Shown here piece by piece: positions 1 through 8,718 of a stretch of 64,000 nucleotides of DNA. Where the stretch lies: NCBI RefSeq assembly GCF_024519455.1, contig NZ_JALJRY010000006.1, positions 275,815-339,814 on the forward strand. The letters run 5' to 3'. How positions within the stretch are numbered: position 1 is the first letter of the stretch; each line of letters opens with the position of its first letter. The notes beneath the pieces were generated by a model. That model was not told the DNA's origin. It was given only the letters and a program-made list of their open reading frames with translations, and ran no database searches. The DNA is from Streptomyces sp. STR69 (GTDB lineage Bacteria > Actinomycetota > Actinomycetes > Streptomycetales > Streptomycetaceae). A program made the translations under genes and the position numbers.

Positions 1-476
1 ATCACCGGCAGACAGATCTTCCCGGCCTTGCTCAGGTCGTACGTCGCGTCGACGGCGTACGACTTCGACTTCCCCGCGGCGAGAGCGCCGACGGAGCACG
101 TGAATCCGCTGTTGGAACCGGGCGGCAGATCCTTTTCGGCGATCGCCGAACAGCCCTGCACACTATTGACCTTGAGGCCGTCGAAACCGACGACCAGGAG
201 ATGGAGATCGCCGCTCTCCTTGGTCCCCTCGTTCTTCACCGTGGCGGTGATGGCCGTCTTCTTCGAACTGTTGTCGACAGAAATCTTCTCCGGCAGGAGC
301 GTGGTCAGTTTCACACCCGCCGGTGCCGCGTCCATCGCCTTTCCGCCTTTGCTGCTTCCCGGTCCCTGGTCATCCGCCGAGGCGGTGAAGGGAAGGATCA
401 TCACCGCCGAGAAAGATGCCGTGAGCAGCGATCCTGTGATGGCCGTCGCGATGGTCGTCGCGCGACGAGAACTCAT
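1..476 (-). CDS. Secreted protein of unknown function, C-terminus beyond window
   Basis: Reading the minus strand from ATG at 476 gives MSSRRATTIATAITGSLLTA followed by a hydrophobic stretch and an ASA-type signal cleavage site near residue 37, so the product is probably exported. The mature part (about residues 45-158) has the look of a beta-sandwich: a charged-polar segment with LLPEKISVDNSSKKTAITAT, a Cys in VQGCSAIA and a second in GFTCSVGAL, which could form a disulfide. A GGGGGA ribosome site sits just upstream of the start. The stop codon lies outside the window. It is transcribed away from the kinase gene at 593. I do not recognise the family. A long open frame on the plus strand over the same bases lacks these features and is taken as a shadow. 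Confidence 0.7.
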   Translation of the reverse strand, partial: MSSRRATTIATAITGSLLTASFSAVMILPFTASADDQGPGSSKGGKAMDAAPAGVKLTTLLPEKISVDNSSKKTAITATVKNEGTKESGDLHLLVVGFDGLKVNSVQGCSAIAEKDLPPGSNSGFTCSVGALAAGKSKSYAVDATYDLSKAGKICLPV

Positions 477-592
477 GTTCGTCCCCCTTGTGTTCCCCTG
501 TGTCCCCCAGGGACTGCGCCTGAATTCGCAGTACTTGAAGAGGTACCACAAGATTTCTCCGCACTATGCTGGTACGGCATGAAGTGTGACCA

Positions 593-2518
593 TTGTGGGG
601 GTGCAGCGGATTGCCGGGGAATACGGGGAACTTGAGGAACGGCGGAACTCCGGGGCTATTGGTGACCGGACGTTATCGACTGGTCGAGAGCATCGGGCAG
701 GGGGGAATGGGGCGGGTGTGGCGGGCCGCCGACGAAATGCTCGACCGGCAGGTCGCGGTCAAGGAGATGCGCATCGACGGCCTCGGCGCGGAGGACACCC
801 GCACCCGCCGCGAGCGCACCCTGCGCGAGGCCAGGGCCACCGCCCGGATCGACCATCCCAACGTCGTACGGGTCTACGACGTCGTGGACGAGGGCGAACG
901 CCTGTGGATCGTCATGGAGTTGGTGGCCGGCCGCTCGCTGGAGCGGATCATGGCGGAGGACGGTCCGATCGGCCCGCGCGAGGCCGCCCGTATCGGGCTG
1001 GGGCTGGTGGCGGCGCTGCGACAGGTGCACGCGGGGGGCGTCCTGCACCGGGACATCAAACCCGGCAACGTACTCGTCGAGAGCCGTGCGCAACGCGTGG
1101 TGCTCACCGACTTCGGTATCGCCGCGATCCAGGACGCCAAGGCGCTCACCATGGTCGGCATGCTCGTCGGCTCGCCCGACTACATGGCACCCGAGCGGAT
1201 CTCGGGCCGCCCGCAGGGACCGCCCTCGGACGTCTGGTCACTGGGCGCGACGCTGTGCGCGGCCCTCGGCGGCCGTTCCCCGTTCTCCCGCGACACCACC
1301 CTCGCGACCCTGCACGCGGTGCTCTACGAGGAGCCCGAACTTCCGCCTGCGGCAGGCCCGTTGCGTGAGGTGCTGGCCGCGCTGCTGGAGAAGGAGCCGT
1401 CGGTCCGGCCGGGGTTGGAGGAAGTGGGGGAGGCACTGGGGCCGGTCGCGTTTCCTACGGAGGCCGAGGAACTCGGTGCAGTGGAAACGGAGTTGGTGGA
1501 GCCGCCCGACGCCTACGAGGAGTCACCCACCCCGGCCTTCCTGGAACCGTCGTTGGTCCGGGCGGCACGCGATCCCCGAGTACACGATCCGGATCCCGAA
1601 CCCCATCCCCATCCCCACCCCGATCCCGATCCCGTTCCGCCCGTCGAGGACGCGATACCGACGCAGCGTCCGGCGGTGGCAGGCGTCTCCCTTGTGCGCC
1701 CCGAGCGCCCCGAGCGCCCCGAGCGCCCCGAGCGCCCGGTACCGCCGCGCCCCGCCCGCGGCCCCCGCCCGGACCTGGGCCCCCACCCCGCCCGTCTGCC
1801 CGGCCCGGCGCTACCGTTCACGACCCGCTCCCGCTCCCACCGCCGTACCGGACTCATCCCCGCCGCGGCCGTAGCCGTAGCGGGCGCGGTAGTCGCGGCG
1901 ATCCTCGTGAACGGGAACGGCTCGTCCGACGACAGGTCTGCCACGGGTTCGGCATCGAAGGCATCTAAGGCATCGATCAGCGCCTCGCCGTCGACCCAAC
2001 CTTCGGCCTCCGCCTCACTGTCCCCCTCCGCCTCTCCCACATCTCCGTCCCCCACCACCTCTCCCACCGTCGAAGGCACCTCCCGCCCCCCGAGCCTGCC
2101 CCCGGGTACGCACCAGGAGGCGGGCGGGTTCGCGTGGGCGACGCCCACCGGCTGGCGGCGGGATCTGAAGACGGGGGCCGAGGTCCACTACACGTCCCCG
2201 GACGGCAGCCAGGAGCTCGTGGGCAAGTCCTCCCTCGCCCGAGGTGACCTCATGCAGACGTGGGAGGCCTCGGAGCGGAACGCCCGCCAGGGGCAGGACT
2301 ACCGGAAGATCCGCCTCGTCGGCACGACGTTCCGCGGGTACCCGGCGGTGGTCTGGGAGTACACGTTCACCCTCAAGGGCATCCCCTGGCACGCCCGGCT
2401 GCTCGGCTTCGACGCGGACGGGAAGTCGTACCAGATCAACACCTGGTACCGGCCGGACGCGGAGACCCAGGCCCTGAAGACCTACGACAAGGTCAAGAAC
2501 AGCTTTGTCGTGCTGTGA
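593..2518 (+). CDS. Receptor-type serine/threonine protein kinase
   Basis: A membrane-anchored Hanks-type kinase that would phosphorylate cytoplasmic Ser/Thr targets. The catalytic domain spans about residues 27-285: glycine loop GQGGMGRVW (35-43), ATP-binding Lys57 in VAVKEM, catalytic HRDIKPGN with Asp154, and DFG at 173-175. A long Pro/Asp/Glu/His linker follows, including DPEPHPHPHPD and four RPE repeats. One membrane segment lies near residues 420-442 (LIPAAAVAVAGAVVAAI). The outer part is Ser/Thr/Pro-rich, then a folded domain of about 125 residues (EAGGFAWATPTGWRRD onward) with no PASTA repeats. TTG at 593 is the first usable start; a GTG at 662 just before the kinase core is an alternative. 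The ligand is unknown. Confidence 0.9.
   Translation: MWGCSGLPGNTGNLRNGGTPGLLVTGRYRLVESIGQGGMGRVWRAADEMLDRQVAVKEMRIDGLGAEDTRTRRERTLREARATARIDHPNVVRVYDVVDEGERLWIVMELVAGRSLERIMAEDGPIGPREAARIGLGLVAALRQVHAGGVLHRDIKPGNVLVESRAQRVVLTDFGIAAIQDAKALTMVGMLVGSPDYMAPERISGRPQGPPSDVWSLGATLCAALGGRSPFSRDTTLATLHAVLYEEPELPPAAGPLREVLAALLEKEPSVRPGLEEVGEALGPVAFPTEAEELGAVETELVEPPDAYEESPTPAFLEPSLVRAARDPRVHDPDPEPHPHPHPDPDPVPPVEDAIPTQRPAVAGVSLVRPERPERPERPERPVPPRPARGPRPDLGPHPARLPGPALPFTTRSRSHRRTGLIPAAAVAVAGAVVAAILVNGNGSSDDRSATGSASKASKASISASPSTQPSASASLSPSASPTSPSPTTSPTVEGTSRPPSLPPGTHQEAGGFAWATPTGWRRDLKTGAEVHYTSPDGSQELVGKSSLARGDLMQTWEASERNARQGQDYRKIRLVGTTFRGYPAVVWEYTFTLKGIPWHARLLGFDADGKSYQINTWYRPDAETQALKTYDKVKNSFVVL
1701..1736 (+). 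repeat. Four tandem 9-bp repeats coding RPE-RPE-RPE-RPE
   Basis: The unit ccgagcgcc occurs four times head to tail with no mismatch inside the linker of the kinase gene. Because the unit is a multiple of three, copy-number change would lengthen or shorten the linker without a frameshift. Confidence 0.85.
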
Positions 2519-2573
2519 ACGCGGCTGGTGCCCCCGGGCTGCTGCGCCGAAACAGCCGTGTCACACTCGTCCC

Positions 2574-3059
2574 ATGCGCGTGTATCTCGGCTCCGACCAT
2601 GCGGGCTTCGAACTCAAGAACCACCTCGTCGAGTGGCTGAAGGAGGCGGGTCATGAGCCCGTCGACTGCGGGCCGCACATCTTCGACGCACAGGACGACT
2701 ACCCGCCCTTCTGCCTCCGCGCCGCCGAGCGCACGGCCGCCGACCCCGAGGCCCTCGGCATCGTGATCGGCGGCTCCGGCAACGGCGAGCAGATCGCGGC
2801 GAACAAGGTCAAGGGCGTGCGGGCGGCCCTCGCCTGGAGCGAGGAGACCGCGTCGCTCGGCCGGCAGCACAACAACGCGAACGTCGTCGCGGTCGGTGCG
2901 CGGATGCACTCGCGGGACGAGGCGACGAAGTTCGTCGAGACGTTCGTGTCCACGCCGTTCTCCGAGGACCCGCGGCACCAGCGCCGCATCGACATGCTGA
3001 CGGACTACGAGACGACGGGCGAGCTGCCGGAGATCCCGGCGCACCACCCGAAGCAGTAG
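2574..3059 (+). CDS. rpiB: Ribose-5-phosphate isomerase B (RpiB/LacA family)
   Basis: Interconverts ribose 5-phosphate and ribulose 5-phosphate in the pentose phosphate pathway (cytoplasm). The 161-residue product starts MRVYLGSDHAGFELKN, the family N-terminus, and carries GGSGNGEQIAANKV (66-79). In this actinobacterial subgroup a Glu (Glu72 here) takes the role played by Cys in the E. coli type. I chose ATG at 2574 because the family begins there; an in-frame start at 2505 would overlap the kinase gene and add unrelated residues. No Shine-Dalgarno is visible, but a CACACT hexamer ends 6 bases upstream, which could be the -10 of a leaderless transcript. It lies 55 bases after the kinase gene. 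Confidence 0.93.
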   Translation: MRVYLGSDHAGFELKNHLVEWLKEAGHEPVDCGPHIFDAQDDYPPFCLRAAERTAADPEALGIVIGGSGNGEQIAANKVKGVRAALAWSEETASLGRQHNNANVVAVGARMHSRDEATKFVETFVSTPFSEDPRHQRRIDMLTDYETTGELPEIPAHHPKQ

Positions 3060-3073
3060 AAGGCTTTTCAAGG

Positions 3074-3103
3074 CCCACCCGTCGAGTGACCGAGACGGGT
3101 GGG
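3074..3103 (+). terminator. Hairpin terminator after rpiB
   Basis: cccacccgtc and gacgggtggg form a perfect 10-bp stem with a 10-base loop, between rpiB and the glycosylase gene. There is no clear T-run, as is common in Streptomyces. Confidence 0.7.
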
Positions 3104-3126
3104 CGGGTGGGAAAGGAATTGCGGTA

Positions 3127-3942
3127 GTGCCAGAGGGGCACACGATTCACCGGCTTGCGCTGGACTACGCGAGCCGCTTCTCCGGCCGGCCGGCACAAGT
3201 CACCAGTCCCCAGGGCAAGTTCAGTGACGCCGCCGCGCTGCTGAACGGCACGGAACTCACCCGCACCGAAGCCCACGGCAAGCACCTGTTCCTCGGTTTC
3301 CGGGACGCCGACTGGATCCACATCCACCTCGGCCTCTTCGGCAAGGTCACCTTCGGCGACGCTCCGGCGCCCCCGCCCACGGACACCGTCCGCCTGCGCC
3401 TCGCCAACGGCACGTCGTACGTCGATCTCCGCGGCCCCACCACCTGCGCCCTGATCACGGACACCGAGAAGCAGGCGATACACGACCGCCTCGGCCCCGA
3501 CCCCCTGCGCCCGCCGGCGGACACCGACCCGAGCGCGGCGTACCGACGCGTCGCCCGCAGCCGTACGACGATCGCGGCCCTGCTCATGGACCAGAAGGTC
3601 ATCGCCGGCGTCGGCAACGTCTACCGCGCCGAGGTCCTCTTCCGGCTCGGCATCGACCCGTACCGCGCGGGCAAGGACATCACCCCCGCCGAGTGGGACG
3701 CGATCTGGGCCGACCTCGTCGATCTGATGCGCGAGGGCGTCCGCAACAACCGCATCGACACCGTCCGCCCCGAACACACCCCCGAGGCGATGGGCCGCCC
3801 GCCGCGCGTCGACGACCACGGCGGAGAGGTCTACGTCTACCGCCGGGCCAACCGCCCCTGCCACATCTGCGGCGGCGAGATCCGCACCGCCGACCTCGCC
3901 GCCCGCAACCTGTTCTGGTGCCCCAACTGCCAGAAGCGGTAA
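3127..3942 (+). CDS. nei: Fpg/Nei-family DNA glycosylase / AP lyase
   Basis: Base-excision repair enzyme removing oxidised bases and nicking at the abasic site. The GTG start is followed by PEGHTIHRL, which puts the catalytic Pro2 and Glu3 at the mature N-terminus. The C-terminus is a zinc finger with Cys245, Cys248, Cys265 and Cys268 (CHICGG...WCPNC). The helix-two-turn-helix region around residues 155-165 (KVIAGVGNVYRAE) holds the conserved Asn. At 271 residues it has the usual length. PEGHT in place of the PELPE of Fpg puts it in the Nei (endonuclease VIII-like) branch. It precedes a convergent acetyltransferase gene by only 7 bases. Confidence 0.92.
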   Translation: MPEGHTIHRLALDYASRFSGRPAQVTSPQGKFSDAAALLNGTELTRTEAHGKHLFLGFRDADWIHIHLGLFGKVTFGDAPAPPPTDTVRLRLANGTSYVDLRGPTTCALITDTEKQAIHDRLGPDPLRPPADTDPSAAYRRVARSRTTIAALLMDQKVIAGVGNVYRAEVLFRLGIDPYRAGKDITPAEWDAIWADLVDLMREGVRNNRIDTVRPEHTPEAMGRPPRVDDHGGEVYVYRRANRPCHICGGEIRTADLAARNLFWCPNCQKR

Positions 3943-3949
3943 GGCGGTT

Positions 3950-5260
3950 CTAGAACCCGTGCGGCAGCCAGGGCGCGACCGTCGAGCCGAAGGCCAGTGA
4001 CGCCTCCGCCAGCGCCCCCGCCCGCAGCTCCCGCACCCGCCCGGCACCCGCGAGTGACGCGAGGGACACCCCGCCGAGATACGCGGACCCCAACTCCCGT
4101 ACGGACAGGGCGAGATCGGCCGGCTCCTCGGTGCGCTTGCAGGACGCGCCCTTCGCGTCACCGGTGAGCCGCCAACGCCCCTCGTTCCAGGGGCAGAAGG
4201 CGTCCTCGACCTCGAACACCACGTCCACGGGCGTCTGGTAGGTGCGCGCCTCCAGCGAGGCGCCGAGGTCCACCAGCCGTACGTGCAGCGAGTCCACCTG
4301 CCGGATCGAACACCGGCGGATGTCGGAGACCAGATGCTGCCAGGGGTCGTCGACGGGACGGCTGCGCAGCGCCACCTTCCGGGTCAGGTCGATGTCGAGG
4401 AGGAACCGCCACAGCGCCGCGTACGACGCCGGGTCCAGCGCCTCCAGATCCCGCAGCAGCACCGTCCCCTTGGGGCCCTGGGCGTCCCACTCCGGCTTGA
4501 CGAAGTACCGCGTGTAGCCGACGACTTCACCGCCCGCCCGTCTCCCACCACCACCCTCAACCGAAGTCGCTTCGCTCCCCCCGAATCGCTCCGCGACCAC
4601 GCACTGGAGCGGGGACCCGCCCTGCCGCTCGCTCTCCGGGTCCAGCAGCGGCAGTTGCTCCCACCCGGGCCGCCGCGCCAGCATCCCCGGCCGCCCGGCC
4701 ACCTGCCGCGCGTACACCGCCTCGCACTGCTCGCGTACGGCGCCGGGTTCGGCGTAGCGCAGTCGTACGTCGTCCGTGCCCGGCGGCACCGAGAGCCGGA
4801 CCCGGTCGGTGTCGATCTCGGCGGTCGTCCGCATCGTCGCGATGCCGTATCCGAACCGGCCGTAGATCACCGGCTCGGAGGCCGTCAGCACGGCGAACGG
4901 CTCGCCCCAGGACCGTACGTCGTCCAACTGCCGCCGCATCATGGACGTCAGGAGGCCGCGGCGCCGGTGGGTGGCGGCCACGCTGACCATCGTGATGCCC
5001 GCGACCGGCACGGAGGCGCCGCCGGGCACGGTGATCCGGAAGCTGAACGCGCCCGCGGTCCCCACGCACGCGTCGCCGTCCCAGATGCCGAGGGAGCGGT
5101 CGACCTCGGTGAGCCCGTCCCACAGCTCGCGCTCCTCGGGCGCCTCCGGCGTCCCGCCGAACGCGGTGATCAGGGTGTCGTACCAGGTGTTCCACTCGTC
5201 CCGCCGCAGCACCCGCAGCTCGGTCCGTTCGGCCCGCGTGTCTCTCGCATCTGTCCCCAT
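3950..5260 (-). CDS. Eis-like GNAT N-acetyltransferase
   Basis: The 436-residue product resembles the Eis family (tandem GNAT domains plus a C-terminal SCP2-like domain), which acetylates amines including aminoglycosides in some members. The first GNAT domain has the acetyl-CoA motif VAATHRRRGLLTSMM (94-108) and the PVIYGRFGYG segment (130-139) that in Eis holds the catalytic Tyr. The protein ends in ...WLPHGF; a C-terminal Phe whose carboxylate acts in catalysis is a known Eis feature. A Gly/Arg-rich stretch around residues 234-244 (VEGGGGRRAGG) is encoded by a dispersed DNA repeat at 4531-4560 and looks like an in-frame insertion. The substrate cannot be told from sequence. Confidence 0.88.
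   Translation of the reverse strand: MGTDARDTRAERTELRVLRRDEWNTWYDTLITAFGGTPEAPEERELWDGLTEVDRSLGIWDGDACVGTAGAFSFRITVPGGASVPVAGITMVSVAATHRRRGLLTSMMRRQLDDVRSWGEPFAVLTASEPVIYGRFGYGIATMRTTAEIDTDRVRLSVPPGTDDVRLRYAEPGAVREQCEAVYARQVAGRPGMLARRPGWEQLPLLDPESERQGGSPLQCVVAERFGGSEATSVEGGGGRRAGGEVVGYTRYFVKPEWDAQGPKGTVLLRDLEALDPASYAALWRFLLDIDLTRKVALRSRPVDDPWQHLVSDIRRCSIRQVDSLHVRLVDLGASLEARTYQTPVDVVFEVEDAFCPWNEGRWRLTGDAKGASCKRTEEPADLALSVRELGSAYLGGVSLASLAGAGRVRELRAGALAEASLAFGSTVAPWLPHGF
4531..4560. repeat. Copy A of a 30-bp dispersed repeat, inside the Eis-like gene
   Basis: The 30 bases differ at one position from 23914-23943. The common core is ccgtctcccaccaccaccct. A short inverted repeat (cgaagtcgcttcg) follows directly, as a different short inverted repeat does in the other copy. 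It is read in frame on the minus strand as Gly/Arg-rich residues. Confidence 0.75.
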
Positions 5261-5422
5261 GGACCATGCCTATCAGCGCATTGCGGGACGAGCCAGGGAA
5301 TTTCCGCTCGGCGCCCGCACAGGAGCCTCTGGTGAAGTTCACTGTGAAGTTGAACCTCGCAGGGGGGACAAGTGGGACCTCCCGTGCCAAGCGGCTGGTC
5401 GGATGGATAGGGTCCCGAACTA

Positions 5423-6622
5423 ATGGCAGCAGGACGAGAGCGGCGCGCGGAGGCCGACACGTTCATGGCCCGGTTGAGGAAGCTGGTTCACCGGGTCCGC
5501 ACCGGCCTGCGCAGAAGTGCCGTCGACTACTTCCGCGGGGACGGCTCGGACTGGGTCGCGCTGGCCGGACTGCTGATCACGATCCCGGTGATCGCGGCCA
5601 TGACCCTCGCCAACGCGGTGTGGTTCTCACCGGCCGCGCTGGTCCTGCCGATCGTCGCGGGCGGCCTGCTGCTGCGGCCCGCGAGCCTGCTCGGGCTGTA
5701 CGCGGCGGCGGCCACCGGTCTGATCGTGGAGTCGGTGAAGCTCGGCCCGTACACCGAGGGACCGGCGCGGGTGACCCCGGGCGTGGTGCTCGTGGTGGCC
5801 GCGTGCGGCTTCTTCGGGCTGCTGATCGCCCAGTTCCGCAGCCGGGTGGGAGTTCCCTGGCGGCGCGGCGGCACCATGCTGTTCGACCTGCGCGAGCGGA
5901 TTCGCGTACAGAGCAAGCTGCCCCAACTCCCGCAGGGCTGGCACCGGGAGATGGCGCTGCGGCCGGCCGGCGGGCAGTCGTTCTCCGGTGACTTCGTCGT
6001 CGCGGCCCGGACCAACGGCGGCCGGACGATGGAGGTCGTCCTCACCGACGTCTCCGGCAAGGGCATGGACGCCGGTTCGCGCGCCCTGCTTCTCTCCGGC
6101 GCCTTCGGCGGCCTGCTCGGCTCCCTGCCCCCGCACGCCTTCCTGCCCGCCGCCAACGGCTATCTCCTCCGCCAGGACTGGGACGAGGGCTTCGCCACCT
6201 CGATCCACCTCGTCCTGGACCTCGACTCCGGCGACTACGAACTCTTCTCCGCCGGCCACCCGCCGGGCCTCCAGCTCAGCGCGGGCAGCGGACGCTGGGA
6301 GGAGAAGGCGGCGGAAGGGCCACTGCTGGGGGTGTACGACGGCGCCCAGTTCGACCCGGTGAAGGGCTCGCTGCGGCCCGGAGACGTGCTGATGCTGTTC
6401 ACGGACGGCCTGGTGGAGACCTCCGACCGGGACATCGTCGAGGGCATCGACCGCCTCACCGGCGAGGCCGACCGCTATGTCGCCGGCGGCTTCCACGGCG
6501 CCGCCTGGCACCTCATCGAGGCGGTCGCCAAGGACGTCAACGACGACCGCGCCCTGCTGCTGGTCTGCCGGGAGGGTCCTACGGCGTCGGCCTCGGCGTC
6601 GGCGCAGGGGCTGTCCCGGTGA
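5423..6622 (+). CDS. Membrane PP2C-type (SpoIIE-domain) protein phosphatase
   Basis: Probable Ser/Thr phosphatase of the kind that acts on anti-sigma-factor antagonists. Residues about 45-140 hold three or four membrane segments (WVALAGLLITIPVIAAMTLA; ALVLPIVAGGLLL; VVLVVAACGFFGLLIA). The C-terminal PP2C/SpoIIE domain begins near residue 170. It has GGQSFSGDFVVAA with the metal-binding Asp, VLTDVSGKGMDAG with the second Asp, SAGHPPGL, LFTDGLVE and a final NDDRALLLV. No sensor domain other than the membrane region is present, so it may read a membrane signal. Starts at 5423 and 5465 are both possible; the second has GGAGG upstream. It overlaps the following HD gene by 4 bases. Confidence 0.88.
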   Translation: MAAGRERRAEADTFMARLRKLVHRVRTGLRRSAVDYFRGDGSDWVALAGLLITIPVIAAMTLANAVWFSPAALVLPIVAGGLLLRPASLLGLYAAAATGLIVESVKLGPYTEGPARVTPGVVLVVAACGFFGLLIAQFRSRVGVPWRRGGTMLFDLRERIRVQSKLPQLPQGWHREMALRPAGGQSFSGDFVVAARTNGGRTMEVVLTDVSGKGMDAGSRALLLSGAFGGLLGSLPPHAFLPAANGYLLRQDWDEGFATSIHLVLDLDSGDYELFSAGHPPGLQLSAGSGRWEEKAAEGPLLGVYDGAQFDPVKGSLRPGDVLMLFTDGLVETSDRDIVEGIDRLTGEADRYVAGGFHGAAWHLIEAVAKDVNDDRALLLVCREGPTASASASAQGLSR

Positions 6623-7074
6623 GCCCCCTCCTCACGGTCACCGAGGTCGAGGCCGTCGCCCGCGCCGCGCACGAGGGCCAGACCGACAAGGCGGGCCGGC
6701 CCTACGCCGAGCACCTCAGGGCCGTGGCCGAGGGTGTGCGGGCGCGGGGCGGGGACGCGGAACAGATCGCGGCGGCCTGGCTGCACGACTCCGTGGAGGA
6801 CGACGCGCTCACCGAGCGGTGGCTGCGCGAGGCCGAGCTGAGCCGTCGTACGAAGGACATCGTGCTCGCGGTCACCAAGCGGGCGGGGGAGACCCCGGAG
6901 GCGTACGCCGGGCGCGTGCTCGCGACCCCCGGCGCGCTCCTCGTCAAGGAAGCGGACCTGGCCCACAACGCGGACCCGGCCCGTCTCGCCGTCCTCGACG
7001 AGGCGACCCGCGCACGACTGACCGAGAAGTACGCGCGGATGCGCGCACTTCTCGGACTCGGCGTTTCCGACTAG
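6619..7074 (+). CDS. HD-domain hydrolase, small (p)ppGpp-hydrolase-like
   Basis: A 151-residue single-domain HD protein of the type found at the N-terminus of RelA/SpoT and in Mesh1-like hydrolases. The visible metal-binding signature is AARAAHEG (first His), then AAAWLHDSVED (HD pair) and a later KEADLAHNADP with the final Asp. There is no synthetase or TGS domain, so if it acts on (p)ppGpp it would only degrade it; the substrate is inferred from the family. GTG overlaps the stop of the phosphatase gene (GTGA), so the two are probably translated together. It is convergent with the acyltransferase gene, overlapping by 4 bases. Confidence 0.82.
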   Translation: MSPLLTVTEVEAVARAAHEGQTDKAGRPYAEHLRAVAEGVRARGGDAEQIAAAWLHDSVEDDALTERWLREAELSRRTKDIVLAVTKRAGETPEAYAGRVLATPGALLVKEADLAHNADPARLAVLDEATRARLTEKYARMRALLGLGVSD

Positions 7075-8219
7075 GCGTTGACCTTCTCGCGCACGACCGG
7101 TTGCCCGAACTGCTCGCGGTCCCGGGCCAGTTCGGCCGCGTCGCGCCGGAACGCCCAGTCCATGCCCGGCTCGACCGCGAAGCGGAACACCCGTCGTACG
7201 GGCGCGGTGCACAGCAGGGTGACGGCGGTGGCCGCGAGGGCGCTCACGAGGAGCACGCCGTACGGCCGGTGCAGCCAGGCGTGGTGGAACAGCCCTGCGT
7301 AACCGGCGCCCTTGACCAGGAAGCCGTGCAGCAGATAGCCGTACAGGGTGCCCGCGCCGAGCGTCGTGAACCAGGTCCTCCGGCTCGGCACCCAGGAGTA
7401 GAAGCCGGCCGTCAGCAGCAGCGAGCAGCCGAACATCAGGAGCATCATCACCGGCCCCGCCCACCAGGGCGCGCCGAACTCCTGCGCGGAGTCGTGGTGG
7501 TAGAACCAGCCGGCGTTCATCCGCGGCACCGCCCACCAGCCGAACAGAGCGGCACCCGCGAACACCGGCACCGACAGCACGCGCACCGCACGCCGGCGTA
7601 CCCACCGGAAGTGCTCGGGCCTGAGGACCAGACCGAGCACGAAGTACGGCAGGAACTGCGCCAGCCGCTGCAGATCGAAGTCGTCGGTCATGTCCGGCGT
7701 GCAGGACGCGAGCATGGCGATGCCGAGCGCGAACGGCAGCGGGTGGCGGACCAGTTTCCAGATCGGGGTGGTCAGCCGCCAGATGAACAACGCGCAGAGG
7801 AACCAGGTGAGATACAGCGGGTCGAGGAGGGTGATCTTCTGGTGCGGGTCGTCGTTCGCGTACCGGCTGAAGAGCGAGTAGGCGATCTCGAAGACGACGT
7901 ACGGCACCGCGACGCCGGTGATGAGCCGCTTCAGGCGGTCGGGGCGGAGGTCGAAACTCCGGGAGAAGTAGCCGGAGATGATGATGAAGGCCGGCATGTG
8001 GAAGCTGTACACGACCATGTACAGGCCCTGAAGCACCCTGTTGTCGCCCTTGAGGGGCTCCCAGGAGTGCCCGATGGCGACCAGCAGGATCGCCAGGTAC
8101 TTCGCGTTGTCGAAGAACGGGTCGCGGTGTCTGGCCTGTTCGCGCCGTTCGGTCTGTTCGGTGTGTTCGTTCTTTTTGCTCTGTTCGTTCTGGCCGGAGG
8201 GCGTGGGAGCGTGGAACAT
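7071..8219 (-). CDS. Membrane acyltransferase, acyltransferase-3 family
   Basis: Multi-pass protein that transfers acyl groups, typically to cell-surface carbohydrates. After a polar N-terminal tail (about 35 residues rich in Glu, Gln, Lys) come DNAKYLAILLVAIGH with the conserved His of the first helix, then YSFHMPAFIIISGYFS, the other family hallmark, and about nine further hydrophobic segments. I set the start at ATG 8219: a TAGGGT hexamer lies 7 bases upstream, the layout of a leaderless Streptomyces promoter. An in-frame ATG at 8261 lies upstream of that promoter and would add 14 residues. The acceptor is unknown. Confidence 0.85.
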   Translation of the reverse strand: MFHAPTPSGQNEQSKKNEHTEQTERREQARHRDPFFDNAKYLAILLVAIGHSWEPLKGDNRVLQGLYMVVYSFHMPAFIIISGYFSRSFDLRPDRLKRLITGVAVPYVVFEIAYSLFSRYANDDPHQKITLLDPLYLTWFLCALFIWRLTTPIWKLVRHPLPFALGIAMLASCTPDMTDDFDLQRLAQFLPYFVLGLVLRPEHFRWVRRRAVRVLSVPVFAGAALFGWWAVPRMNAGWFYHHDSAQEFGAPWWAGPVMMLLMFGCSLLLTAGFYSWVPSRRTWFTTLGAGTLYGYLLHGFLVKGAGYAGLFHHAWLHRPYGVLLVSALAATAVTLLCTAPVRRVFRFAVEPGMDWAFRRDAAELARDREQFGQPVVREKVNA

Positions 8220-8226
8220 CTGAGGC

Positions 8227-8232
8227 ACCCTA
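8227..8232 (-). promoter_or_regulatory. TAGGGT -10 element for the acyltransferase gene
   Basis: On the minus strand TAGGGT is followed by 7 bases and then the ATG at 8219, so transcription could start at or next to the start codon. Confidence 0.55.
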
Positions 8233-8523
8233 GCGTTGCCTGTGGGAATCAGTGAAACCATCGGACGCGCGTCCGAACAGTTTCTTAAATGTCACGATTC
8301 ATACCGAACAAAAGGCGCAAAAGGCCATGCCGGGAACGCCCGTTCGTGTGCTGCTGCCAATAATTCGAACTACCGGCGAACGTTTCTCTTCCGAACCTTT
8401 GCGACCACCTATGCGTCACCCGCCGCATAGGTGGGCCGGGTTGGTGGCACGATGGTTCTGGCGGGGTGCGCGGGGTCGCGTCCCCGGGCCGGGAGAGCGG
8501 ACCGACCGAGGGTGTGATCAGTT
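8233..8523. other. Intergenic region between divergent genes, with two inverted repeats
   Basis: No gene seen. It holds a perfect 14-bp palindrome, cggacgcgcgtccg, at 8262-8275, and an 11-bp inverted repeat with an 8-base loop at 8405-8434 (arms ccacctatgcg and cgcataggtgg). The first lies upstream of the acyltransferase promoter, the second upstream of the small membrane protein gene, so either could be an operator. The middle part (8280-8400) is unusually AT-rich for this chromosome. Confidence 0.5.
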
Positions 8524-8718
8524 GTGGCCATTTCACTGTCTGTGGTGCTGCTGTTGGCGATCATCCTGGTGGTGTTGATCCGAGGGGGATCGATCAAGGC
8601 GGGCCCAGCCATAGTCGCCATCCTCTTCGGCTTCTTCCTCGCCTCGACCGGCATGGCACCGTCCATCAACCGGTTCCTCAACTCGATAGCGGAGACGATC
8701 AACTCGATCAGCTTCTGA
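8524..8718 (+). CDS. Small membrane protein (64 aa)
   Basis: Starts GTG-GCC-ATT. The product is almost entirely hydrophobic: one helix at about residues 5-19 (LSVVLLLAIILVVLI), a short basic turn RGGSIKAG, and a second helix at 27-43 (GPAIVAILFGFFLASTG). A polar C-terminus ending NSIAETINSISF follows. Proteins of this shape are common as small hydrophobic partners of transfer genes in Streptomyces integrative elements, but no such gene is present here and I cannot assign a function. It overlaps the next small gene by one base. Confidence 0.7.
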   Translation: MAISLSVVLLLAIILVVLIRGGSIKAGPAIVAILFGFFLASTGMAPSINRFLNSIAETINSISF

